Assembly (NCBI GenBank): GCA_023653785.1
Contig: JAMKCH010001659.1
Coordinates: 1-64,000 of the forward strand
Direction: 5' to 3'
From: Ophioderma brevispina
Lineage: Eukaryota; Echinodermata; Ophiuroidea; Amphilepidida; Ophiodermatidae
DNA length: 64,000 bases
The notes beneath the pieces are model-generated. The model made no database searches and had not been told where the DNA came from. It saw only the letters and a list, made by a program, of their open reading frames with translations. This document shows, piece by piece, positions 33,851 to 44,934 of this stretch. Numbering within the stretch: the stretch's first letter is position 1; every line of letters starts with the position of its first letter. The translations under genes were made by a program, and so were the position numbers.

Positions 33851-34760
33851 TTAAGGGAAGGTGCAACAAGAGATTTCAAATAACAGGTGTCCATAAAAAA
33901 TGCAAAAATTTTGATTTTTTGCACTGGATTAAAGCTTTCTATCAAATATATCCCCATCTGAAAGAATTAAGCTGAGAACGGTTTCTTTGGTACAACAATT
34001 GTGAAATTTCTATTTTCCTATAGTAGCAAATAGGAAATTCAGCCTATGTTTTCTATTGAAATATAAGCTTATTCCGTATTGTTCCTAATAAACGCCCCGG
34101 GGCGGTGCATTTTTCAAAACGGGGGGCGTTTATTACAGTCAAAAATGGAAGTCAAAAATTCCCGCAAAAATCACCTTACACAGTTTACCAGTCCTCTCTT
34201 TGTGTATCTACATGTGCCAGTTACCATTAGTGACGGATCAGAAGCAGAAAGCATTGATGACAACAGCGATTATGATACGGATTACGACAGTCCCGGCCAA
34301 GAGAAGATATCAGTAGTTTCCCACAATGCATTGCTTCCATTGGAAGTTTTGTACAGATTGTCATGTGAATCGTTAGGGATGAAACACTCTTAAAATGGAA
34401 GTTTGTGATCAGTACTGTCAATTTAGCCATGTTTCATCACTAACGATTCACATCAGTACCTGTACAAAAACCTCCATTGGAAGCAATGCATTGTGGGAAG
34501 CTACTGAAATCTTTTGTCCCAGCCATTAAATCATGTAATTTAGGTAAGCTTAACTCATTTTCTTGAATTGTTTTATCCAAAATCGTAGGGGGTGTTTATT
34601 AGAGCAGGGGCGTTTATTAGGAACAACACGGTATACAAATCGCCTTTTGTTTTCATTTCAAGTTCTTTCTGTAGCCAAAAAAAGGTGGAGAATCTATTGA
34701 GTGTCTAATCTACATGTCACAAAAATATGGATGACTTGAAATCTCTTGTTGCACCTTTAA
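33851..34760. mobile_element. TTAA element family D, second copy, interrupted
   Basis: The left end has TTAAGGGAAGGTGCAACAAG; the right end, reverse-complemented, reads TTAAAGGTGCAACAAGAGAT. It belongs to the family of the element at 24702-25798, here split by an insertion at 34070-34635. Confidence 0.8.
34070..34635. mobile_element. Nested inverted-repeat element, ~565 bp
   Basis: The left end has CCGTATTGTTCCTAATAAAC followed by GCCCC; the right end, reverse-complemented, has CCGTGTTGTTCCTAATAAAC followed by GCCCC. Inside, 34303-34383 and 34429-34510 form a second long imperfect inverted pair (GTAGTTTCCCACAATGCATT and its complement). An open frame at 34079-34393 contains an acidic run (DGSEAESIDDNSDYDTDYDS), which may be chance or a captured fragment of a transposase or host exon. 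Confidence 0.75.
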
Positions 34761-35084
34761 GGAGAAATGTGTTGATTTATCTTTAATTTGTCTAATATCT
34801 ATGTCCCAATTACCTTGCTGCTTATACTATTCCCCTTTGTTTGCCTTATTCTTGCAAATCCAAGGTAATTTGAAGAAACTTCATCAAGATTTATAAAATA
34901 TTAGGTTGGTAGGTTGTTTATTTCGAGTGGCGATTTGAACAGCATTATGTACCGTCAGTACTTATTTAAATAGCTGAGTAATCACAATCTAACATGGTTT
35001 GCTTCATAAACATATCTTTCGCTGTTACTTCTCATCATTTAATAGGTTTGATAAAGTTATTGAATAATGGTCTCTCTCTCATAA
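34761..35084. other. No gene seen
   Basis: AT-rich spacer between two TTAA-bounded elements. Confidence 0.5.
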
Positions 35085-35194
35085 TTAAAGGCAAGTTTTC
35101 AGTGATTTGCTAAATCAGAAAAATGAAAATATCAAAAAATACACGATCGCGGTTCTCGAACCGCGCTAAATCCCCCTGGCGGGATAGCGGTTTA

Positions 35195-36430
35195 AAAATT
35201 TTCAAATAAGCCTCACAGCTGCCAATACCCCCCTTAAACCAAAAAAATCACCTTAAACCCAACAACCCCCTTTAACCTGGGCCAACCCCATTAAACTCGT
35301 GCAACCCACCTTATAAAACCACAACAAGAACACGTTAAGCCCAGACAACCCACCTTAAACCCGACAACCCCTTTAAAACCAGACAACCCACCTTAAACCC
35401 CAAAATCCCCCCTTAAGCCCAGACAAAAACCCCCCCTTTAAACCCGAGCAACGCATGTGCAACGTTGCCGCGCAATGCATACGCACATGCGCGACAGACT
35501 GCGCATGCAGTTGTGTGCACGTCTGCGATGTATACGCGATTCTGGCCACAAAACCCCTTCTCTTCCCTTTTTCTTTTAAACCCCAAACCCCCCTTAAACC
35601 CAAAAATCCCTTAAAACCCCACAACCCCTCTTATTAAACCTGGACAACCCCCCTAAACTCCACCCACACTTAAACCACAACAAGCCCCCTTAAGCCCAGA
35701 CAACCCCCTAAACCAGGACAACCCCTTTGAACCCGGCAAACCCACCTTAAACCCAAACAATCCACATTAAGTCCAGACACCACCCTTAAACACGGAAAAA
35801 CCCCTTTTACAACCCCAAACAATGCCCCATTAAAACCCAACAACCCCCTTAAAGCTGGACAACCCCTTGAAACCGGACAACCCCTTTTATAACCCCAAAC
35901 CCAACCTCAAACCCAACCAATCCCCCTTAAAACCCAACAACCCCCTTAAAGGGACAAGCCACCTTAAACCCCAACAATACCCCTTAAGTCCAGACAACCC
36001 CCTAAACCCGGACAACCCCTTTAAACCCAGACAACCCCCCTTAAACCCAAACAATCCCCCTTAAACCCAAAACACCTTAAAACCTGAACACCCCCTTAAA
36101 CCGGACACCCCCTTTAAACCCAGACAACCCCCCTTAAAACCCCACACTCCCCTTAAACCCAAACACCCCCTTAAACCCTGAAAACCCCCTTAAACCCTGG
36201 AAACACCCCTTAAACGGGACAACCCCCCTAAAACCGTGCAACCCACCTTAAAACCACAACAAGCCCCCTTAAGCCCAGACAACCCCCCTCAAAACCGCGA
36301 CAACCCCTTTAAACCGGACAACCACACTTAAACCCCAACAATCCCTTAAACCCAAAACCCCCTTAAAGCTGGAAACAAACCCACCCTTACAACCGGACAA
36401 CCCCCCTTAAACCCGGACAACCCCCAAACC
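35195..36430. repeat. Minisatellite, ~15-20-bp C/A-rich units
   Basis: About 1.2 kb of variants of CCCTTAAACCCAGACAACCC. The + strand is almost devoid of G. An unrelated GC-rich patch at 35449-35535, full of GCGCATGC-like alternating purine-pyrimidine runs, interrupts it. Apparent frames are repeat translations (KPNNPLKP type). Confidence 0.9.
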
Positions 36431-36437
36431 GTAAAAC

Positions 36438-37080
36438 CTAATCAGGGCGAGAGTACATGATTCCCCACCCCTCCATCAAGTTATCAAAAATCGGACTTGT
36501 GTCTTCAAGATAGTTTGGTTCACAATTTTTTGGGTGAAAAATAACCCAAATTTAGCCATAAATATGCAAATTAGCTATTAATATGCATATCATGGCCACA
36601 AACCTAATAGGCGCGAGAGTACATGATTCCCCACCCCTCCACCAAGCTTCATAAAAATCGGACTTTATGGATCTTCAGATAGTTGTTCCAAGTGGTTGGG
36701 TAAAAATACCCCAAAATTAAACTCAATTAATTATTGCAAAATTAGGTACCTAATAGCCATATGCCACGCCCTATCTAATCAGATGAAGGGCCATGGCATG
36801 CCGATCCCACCCACCAAGTTCATCACCATAACACCTTATGGGTCTATGTGGTCTCGTTCACAAGATGTGTTGGAAAATACCCAATGAATCTCATTAATTA
36901 TGCAAATTAGTACCTAATTAGCATATGCCACGCCCATAATTCTAATCAGATGAAGGGCATGGCAGTCCGATCACACCCACCAAGATTCACCATCAACCAT
37001 AACCTTATGGGTTCAGTTATCTCGTTCCAAGATTGTGTTGGACGCCCCCGCCGACGCCTTGACTGTAGCATAATCCCCCC
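36438..37080. repeat. Four-unit tandem array, ~165-bp period
   Basis: Units start near 36438, 36606, 36765 and 36930. The first two share GCGAGAGTACATGATTCCCC; the last two share TCTAATCAGATGAAGGGC and CACCCACCAAG. Each then has a CTTATGGGTC/ATCTTCAGATAG-type segment and an AATTATGCAAATTAGGTACC-like link. Diverged and non-coding. Confidence 0.7.
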
Positions 37081-37402
37081 TTATGCTTTTCAAGCCAGGG
37101 GAGAAAAAAAGATTTTTGCATGTTGTAACAAGTAGAGGTCTTAACATACCTGCAAATTATAAGACCAAAAGCACCTAATATGCACAAAAATTTAGTCACA
37201 ACTCGGAACACTTACTACTTGAAAACACTTATTGAAGGAGATAAAATCTTTGACATGGCGGTTTTCCTTTTTCATCTGTCATTATTTCAGTTGGAAATAT
37301 TAACTTATTACAATTCACAACTTATCCATTCATTTTTTATCTATTTCCCGTACAAAATCAAATATTTTGATTCTTTTGGGTGGATCGCTGTAGTGTCTTT
37401 AA

Positions 37403-39083
37403 TGAGTACAGAAAAAAAACGGTCCAGTTTTTATGTGAGCAATTTTTGGCATTGTATATGTGTGTGTCTGAACTGCTCAAGATTTACTATTTGAAGATCT
37501 GAAGGTGAATTGGAATAAATTAAAACCGGGTCATGTTGTAATGCACAAATGTGCTGGAACTGGACAGATTTATGTTAAATGAGCTACATTTCAGATCAAG
37601 GTAAATTTAGTAGAGTACATTTATTTTTTTTCGCGAAACTGGAGAATACAATCCTCAGTACTATCACCATGTTACGTTTTGAGTGTCAGTGCACTATAAT
37701 AAAGTATGAAAGTTTGAAGAAATGATCATGTTCACGTGACTTTTTATTTTGTCATGAGGTACGTCAGGTCAATTGGACTCCAAGTCAAATATGTGATCTG
37801 CCTATTTTTGTGGACATCAAAAGGTACTCTTCATATAATAAATAAATTGGGAATGATACACTTGGAACATTGGATGTCGCACTCCTGACATCAGAAAAAG
37901 AGCATGCTATCTCATCTCGGATACTATTTAACGGAAGCATCTTTAAATTCATGCAGAACTGTTTTGGTAGGCTGTTGAATATTACATCACAAAAAGTATT
38001 CCATAGAAATTTGATTTCGACTGTGTTAAGTATGACATGAGGCAATTGTATGAATTGTTATATGCACCTTGACTCCACTCTCAGCCCTCCAAGCATGCAC
38101 TTACTCTGTAGTAATCAACCTGAACGCCATACATAATACTGGTGGCAATATGGTGTGTGTTGTTGTGTGTTCAAATTGATCAACAAGACCCTTTTGAAGG
38201 TCTCCGATTCAAACAACTCTTGGCATGGCACGGTTTTCTTCAAAAGAATTTGACAAGTTGTTGAGATCAATTGAAATGACAGTAATTGATTATAGTTTGA
38301 TAACCTGTGCGTTTACTTTTTGCGAGAAAAATTGGGACTAATTAACGCACATGCTGAGATTTTGATGTGTCTTATGAAGCATCCAACATTCTGTGCAAGT
38401 GCATTGAGTTGTCCATTTCTTTCCTCCAGCAAAGTAATTTAACCCTATTCATGACATGACTGAAAAACAAACTATTTGGCTTATTAGTGATAAACAGTTT
38501 TAAACAATATAATTTACAACCATGAAAATTAAAAACACTTACCCCCTGAGAACTAATCATCTCGTCGCGGCGCACAAAAAACGTTTGAAAGCACCTTACA
38601 CAGTACACGGAGTGCATCTGGACATTTTCAATCCACTCACTCGCTATACATTGTGCGTATTTTGTGTAGCGGCTTCACTGTATTTGCCTACTGTATATGT
38701 GTAAATACGCAGAGTGTAATGAATTTTATTTATCCCCCTGTCCTAAAGTCATGGGGATTTCAACGATAACATTCCCTTCTGAGGGTGTGTGTGATCCATT
38801 TTGGTCTATTAGTTGTGTGTGCATTCAGTTTTGGTGGTTGACTTTTTTGTATCTCCTCCCAAATGCGTGGGCTAATGACAGCCACTTACATCAGAAGAAC
38901 CAGTCGCCCCAGTTCATATGTGTGTACTCCAATTGGGTGGGTGAAAGGTCATGTTGGCCAATTAAGGGCCATCTTAAAAATATATCCATTTATTGGGAGC
39001 GGTTTTGGACTTGCAAAATTGTCGACAACCCCTCCCCACATCGTACCACAAAACGCAACCAATTTATTCCGAAAGATATATAA
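37403..39083. other. No gene seen
   Basis: AT-rich sequence. A 128-codon open frame at 38697-39083 on the + strand has no recognisable motif and no flanking signals that would make it an exon, so it is not called. Confidence 0.4.
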
Positions 39084-39586
39084 CTAATTTAAAAATTGAT
39101 GGTGGTGGTCAAAACTTGGTGCAGGGGTGTTTTTTTGGGTTAGAAAAAAAATCACTTTTTTGAGCTAAAAACATTAAGAATATCAAATTTTATTAATTTC
39201 TTGCAAAACAAATTTTAATCATCATGCAATAGCTATCAATATCTGACATTTATATTATAGATTTCGTTTTTATACAATATATAAACATTTTAATATATAG
39301 GCCTGTATTTCAAAATCACCTCTTTTTCTAAAAAAAAGCATCTTTTGTTATCACATGTCACCACAACGCGTCTTACCTAACCCTTTTTTAAAAATGCAAT
39401 GTATAAAACCTATATCACTACCAAAAAGGATACCATCAAACAATAAGATTGTAATATTTTTTACCTAAAACTTAAAAAAAATAATAATTTCTCTTAACCT
39501 TGCAGCCCAAATTTCATTTTTCGGCATAAAAGCATCCCTGCAGCCAAATCTTTCAACCACAACCATCAATTTTCTAATCTTATAAT
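39084..39586. mobile_element. Inverted-repeat element, ~500 bp
   Basis: The left end has AAAAATTGATGGTGGTGGTC and TGCAGGGGTG; the right end, reverse-complemented, has GAAAATTGATGGTTGTGGTT and TGCAGGGATG. About 45-bp imperfect inverted ends, very AT-rich interior, no coding. Confidence 0.65.
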
Positions 39587-40539
39587 TTATCCTTCAAATA
39601 ACAGGTGGTTGTGGTTTGTTGTACGGAGGGGAAGGGTACCTAACTCTAAAACTAAGCACTTTCAAGGCTCGGCCGCTCTCCGCTGAATTCGTTTTCCCAC
39701 CGGCCTCGCCACTGGTTACGCCACTGTTGCAAATAATATGGAGCCGTGGTACAGAATGTTTTCTTTTGAATGACATCACTTGAAAGGTTTCTGGGCATCA
39801 TGATGATCTGCTCGCAGAACTCACCCCCCCCAATTTTCAAAATTATATTTTTTTGGTAAATTGTCAAGTATCTCTACCTGTGAGTAGAAATGCGCAATAT
39901 TGTTATGTATCCGATTCCTGAATCTTCCTGAATCTAGAACATGCGTTTCCATCCAAGTAGGATCCCATAGCGCCTGCGTTTTTATATTGGGATTTAAAAT
40001 GACCAGAAACCTGATCAAGCTTGCAGAGCTGGTTTCCACAGCTAAAATATAGGCCAGTGACTTACTTTTTCTGATAGGGATGACCAAACCAATTGGTAAC
40101 AAACTGTTTTAACTTTTTCTAGAATCAATTAAACATATCGTTGTCAACAGGAAAACAAACCAATTTCCTTGCTAAAAAAAATTGTTTTTGCATGCCACTC
40201 ATTATTTTTCCATTTTTGGTAGGTTTTTCCTCATTTTTCATTTTTTGAGTTTGTATATTATTATTATTCAAGTGAATAATTGTAAAAAGCAACACTATAC
40301 AGGAATGCAGTGACCTCAAAATAGTAGTCACGTATTTTAACAATTAGAATGTACCCTATTCCTAGTAATACTTTCACAATTGCAATGCTAGAGGGACAGG
40401 AGATTTTCTGAGATACCAAATTTCTCTTATTTTGCACAGGGTAATGTCTGTTCCTTCAAATTGGTTAATTTCAGAAAATTCTTAAAGACCTTAAATCTAA
40501 TATTTCACCTTGAAAGATTTGGTGATGATTCTTGTCTGT
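39587..40539. other. No gene seen; repeat end at ~39700
   Basis: A CCGGCCTCGCCACTGGTTAC/GCCACTG ending near 39700-39727 links to the dispersed repeat also seen near 23200. The rest is unremarkable. Confidence 0.45.
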
Positions 40540-41530
40540 TTGGCCCTAGATCTACAGAAGACCACAACACAATCCTAATGCTGAAAATACCAATTGATGG
40601 ATACCAGGGGATATTAAAGTGATATTCTGAGATCCAGTGGTCATCATAACCTCTTCTGTTTTGCCTCTATTTCTACAGAAGACCACAAAACAAATCTATG
40701 TTGTAAAATTCCAATTGAGGGAATACCAGGGGATATTAACGTGACATTCTGAGATTCCAGTGGGTGATTATAACCTCTTCGGTTTTACAACCTACTTTCT
40801 ACAAGAACCAAAATAAACCATGCTGAAAATTCCAATGAGGGATTACCAGGGATATTAAATTGACATTCTGAGCTCCAGTGGTGATCATAACCTCTTCCTG
40901 TTTTGGCCCCTAGATCTACCGAAGACCACAAAACAATCCTATGGCGGAAATACCAATTGATGGATTACCAGTGGATATTAAAGTGACATTCTGCGATCTA
41001 GTTGTGATCATAAACCTCTTCGGTTTGTCCCAGTTTTATACAAAGACCACAAACATCCTATATCTGAAAATTTCAATTGAGGGATTACCAGGGGACATTA
41101 AGTGAACATTCTTATATCTAGTGTGATCATAACCTCTTCTGTTTTGCCGCTATTTCTACAGAGACCACAAAACAGAAGCTATGTTGAAATTTCACAATTG
41201 AGGGATTACTCAGTGGATTTAAAGTGACATTCTGAAATCCAGTGGTGATCATAACCTCTCTGTTTTGCCTCTATTTCTCCAGAAAACCACAAAACAATCT
41301 ATGTTGAAATTTCCAATTTGAGGGAATTACCAGGGATTTAAAGAAAAAAGTGACCTTCTGAGATCTAGTGGGTGAGCATAACCCTATTCTGGTTTTTGCC
41401 CTAATCTACAGAAGACCACAAACAAAGCTTGATGTTGAAAATCCAATGGGATTCCCGGGGATACTTAAAATGACATTCTGGAGATCCATTTGGTGATCAT
41501 AAACCTCTTTCTTTATGGCCCCTAGAATTT
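40540..41530. repeat. Tandem array, ~8 units of ~120 bp
   Basis: Units start near 40552, 40673, 40799, 40917, 41037, 41156, 41275 and 41405. Each reads ACAGAAGACCACAAAACAAT, CCAATTGAGGGATTACCAGG, GGATATTAAAGTGACATTCT and GGTGATCATAACCTCTTCTG. Units differ mostly by one-base insertions and deletions rather than substitutions. Confidence 0.9.
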
Positions 41531-43048
41531 AAATTGAATTATCCTGATTCAGACAATTGAAACTAAAACTGTTTCTACTTTTTAATATTTCATAATATAA
41601 TTTGGGCTTATTCCTTTGAAGTGGTTAGTCTTTGTGAGTTAATTAGCAGTCAGAGCCACTGGGACAACATGCCCAAATCTCACCTTGCTGTAAAAAAATG
41701 AGGGCACCCTTCCCACCCCCTTCAGTCCCACCAAATCTCAGATGAACTTTAAATGGGCATGGTTTAATGTAGTTTTGCCAAACGCCTCAAAACCATCTAG
41801 ATACACTTTTGAATGGATCTACATTTTATGTGACGCCAGTTCTATTACTTAAGAGGTTCCCTGGATAAAGAAAAGTAATAAATAAATATCAATGTGGGTC
41901 TATATTTTCGGTGATATGACCCTTAGAAATTGGGGGTTTCAGGGCTTGAGCTGCAATTCCCATCAAAAATATCTGAGTCCCATGTATATGCCGTGGTAAT
42001 TTTTAGCATATGACAACTCGGGCTTTGTCTGCTTTCAATTATTGGATTTAATTCAATGGATCGCATTTATTACAAGCAATCTAAGCCATCTTAGCTCAGC
42101 TCACTCACAATGCAGATTTGTTCTACTCTCAACTCTCATATTTCAAACATTTTGCAGCAAACCCCACATGAGTTATATGCATCTGCCTGTTCGATTTGAC
42201 ATGTGTATAACACAGCCGAAGTTTCCCCATATCCTGGATTCTAATTAAACATTTTTGTAATCTCAATTTAAGAGTCACCAAATCCTGCCCTAATATTGGA
42301 AGAGCAATACCTGAACTTGGCTGGTTCAATTTCGGTGGCATCTTTCATATTGAACACAAGAGCAGCTAGATGAGCCTTAGTGTAACTTATTTGGGTGTCG
42401 GAGTACTTGAAGCACATCTAAACGTATACACAGCAAAGCCTATTTATATCGCCAGGGGTATGAATAAAGGGGCCCACAGAGATATATATTATCAGGTGTG
42501 AATTATGAAACTGTCCTAACTAATGTGTCGCCACGTCAAAAATGCAAACATACGCTGTACATACAACACCCTAAAAAACCTTCCTCAACACATCCCCCTT
42601 CAAATGGTTAAAAACCAACTGTTATAAAAATTTAGGTGTACCCAAATTTATTTACAAAAATGCAAGTTTTGGTCGGCACACCCCCCCATTGAAAATGGTC
42701 TGGGGACAACCCAGCCGGGGTAACTGATGCACCAGTGAACACCTGGGGGTTTCCAAAAAATTACAAAATCAGCCTATTTTTTCCTTATCAGAGTGCCCAC
42801 ACCCCATTGTACCCCAAGGCCTCCAGGGCCACAGTTGCAACACCAGACTATTTTTCTGGGGGGGGGGTAGGGATTGTTTTTTTGGGGGGAGGGACAAAAG
42901 TCAAATTGGGGAATAGCCAAAAATTCAGAGTTTTTTAAACAATTTTGGCCCCAATCACTGAGTTTTACCAGAATTTAGTGTTTTGGGGCCCCAATGACTG
43001 AGATGCCAAAATTTAAAATATTTTCACATGAATGCATTATTTACAATT
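41531..43048. other. No gene seen
   Basis: AT-rich sequence with a G-run patch near 42859-42892. No element boundary or gene recognised. Confidence 0.45.
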
Positions 43049-44934
43049 AATATCTAGTTTGCCGTGCATTACAAAAAAGGGGTTGTTTGTCTCAAAGAAA
43101 ATGTGAAAATTCAATGCAAAATGCACTTTTTCTCCTCTTTTTCTAGAAATACAGCAAGTAAACTTGGCAGTATCCCCCGGCAGATGGCATTCTGGAACAT
43201 GACCCCTCAATGACCTTTGACCTTGGTCCATGACCTTGACATCATCCACATGAAGGAACCCCTATTGCCCTTAACCCCCAAGCTGGTTTAAATCGGACTT
43301 AAACTTTTTCGAAGGATACCAAAAACAAAACCCTAATCAAACTGGAACACACACATCACCACATAACGGACATCTCACCCTCTGCTTTCCACGCCAGGGG
43401 GATAAAAATGCTAAGGCAAATGCATTATTTTTAAATTATTTTTAATTGCTTTTTGACCCACTTTTTTTTTTCAATTTTTTTTTTTTTTTTTTTTTTTAAA
43501 CAAAATTCAGTAGCAAAGAACCTAAAAAGTCATAATGCGCTAAAAGACACCCCCCCCTCCTTCCGCCAGAAGAAAAATACAATTTTTGGGCAAAAAAAAT
43601 CAATTTGTGGCCAAAAATCACAAAATTTGTGGCAAAAATCAACAACCAAATTTTGGACCACAATTGTTAAAATCTCCAAAGTTTTGGATGTTTTGCCCAA
43701 ACTTCACGTTTTCCTCAAAAAATCACTTTGCCTTCCACCCCCCCCCCCCCAAAAACAAAAATGAAAAAGAAGCTGAACGCTGTCCACTAAAGCATGCATA
43801 CTCTTTGAAACAACTGTGTTACGATATATGCTTATTATGTTTGTGTGTGTGCATTGACAAAAATCGATGTTTAGTTTTTGTCTTTCTTTAGGCCATCCAC
43901 TATTTCGTTAATCATAAATTTTTCATCATTTTGGTGTAAATGAAAGATAAAACATATGAAACATACAAAAATTCAACTGTGGCATGCTGCAATATAATAT
44001 ATATGTATCCTCAATTTTCTCTGATTCATTTTTAATCCTCTAGAATATTAAGGGTGCAATAGGGGTAGAGCAGGCAGGGGAGGGTATTAGATTATAGCTT
44101 ATTAGGGTTGGAGTTTAACCTGTTTGCCTGGAACTACTTTGTCATGAAACTAATATCACTCTGCAGTGGTCAACCTCAGCCCCATAGGCAGTAATATCCA
44201 ACTGGTTCCTTGCCTACAGAGATATTAGTTACCGTCTTGTTTCACACACGCTAGGCAAGTCTGAGACGCTTAAGATGCTGTGTTGACATTTCAACTGGGC
44301 CTGGGTTATTAAACACTTACTTAGGGCAAGGACCTGTGATGGCTGAATAAAACATATTATTCCTTTGAAGTTCAATGATTCATAACCCAACTGCATGCAT
44401 GCCTGCGCTTGTGTTCAAAGCGCAGCAATCCAGTGAAACTAATCCTTAATTTTCATTTTGCTTCTCAATCTGTCCAGGTTCAACTGGTTGACTGACACCC
44501 AACTTCCTTACACGAAAACACTAAATGTATGTTACCATCTTCTTTAACACACAGAACCATAGATGCTTAGGTAAAAGCTGTAAAAAGCTACAGAGCAAAA
44601 TTACTGCAATGAAAATTAATATGCTGGCATCACACTGCTGTAAAGTTTTATATCATGAGTAATTATATGTGGCCATTCAACCCTGGACCCTCTGACAATA
44701 TCAACAAAATGCGAGATAATGAATTTAGATATGGGAGAATAGATGATAACAGCACTAGAAGAAATTGCTTTCTCTTTTAAGGCTTATAAATACTTGCAAT
44801 TAAATATTCTAGATTTGAACATTTGAAAGTTTAAAGGACACAACTGTTTCAATCCAAATTTTGGTAAGTGCTGTTGAACTTTTTTCATTTCCTACTCTAA
44901 AAAAACAAAAACATTTACTTAAAGAGACAATGTA
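43049..44934. repeat. 1.9-kb tandem duplication, copy 1
   Basis: Begins AATATCTAGTTTGCCGTGCA and ends AAGAGACAATG; the next copy begins at once. It contains a small TIR element (43172-43403), a T-run and A-run patch, and AT-rich unique sequence. No gene. Homology to copy 2 is continuous along its length. Confidence 0.9.
43172..43403. mobile_element. ATCCCCCTGGC element in copy 1
   Basis: Ends ATCCCCCGGC (one T lost relative to the sister copy) and GCCAGGGGGAT are inverted. The interior has TGACCTTTGACCTTGGTCCA, AAGGAACCCCTATTGC and TTTAAATCGGACTTAAACTT, then CACACACATCACC. Same family as the ends at 35170 and 37101. Confidence 0.75.

Larger units (their letters stand above)
35170..37101. mobile_element. 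Minisatellite-carrying inverted-repeat element
   Basis: The left end ATCCCCCTGGC (35170-35180) and a right end GCCAGGGG (37094-37101, in TTTTCAAGCCAGGGGAGA) are inverted. The same ends bound the 240-bp elements at 43172 and 45050, so this is a larger member of that family. A perfect 8-bp-stem hairpin (CGCGGTTCTCGAACCGCG, 35148-35165) lies just outside the left end. The interior is two tandem arrays and no gene. Confidence 0.65.
35085..37402. mobile_element. TTAA element family A, opened by 1.9-kb insertion
   Basis: The left part (35085-35140) starts TTAAAGGCAAGTTTTCAGTG and contains GATTTGCTAAATCAG. The right part (about 37112-37402) runs ATTTTTGCATGTTGTAACAA to a terminal GCTGTAGTGTCTTTAA. 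Together these match the uninterrupted copy at 17587-17941 in order. Everything between is inserted. Confidence 0.8.

Noticed and set aside
35195..37080. Possible CRISPR-like regular array
   Set aside because: Units are contiguous variants of one short motif without unique spacers; eukaryotic minisatellite.
38697..39083. 128-codon open frame on the + strand
   Set aside because: No motif or codon evidence; overlaps a second frame on the same strand.
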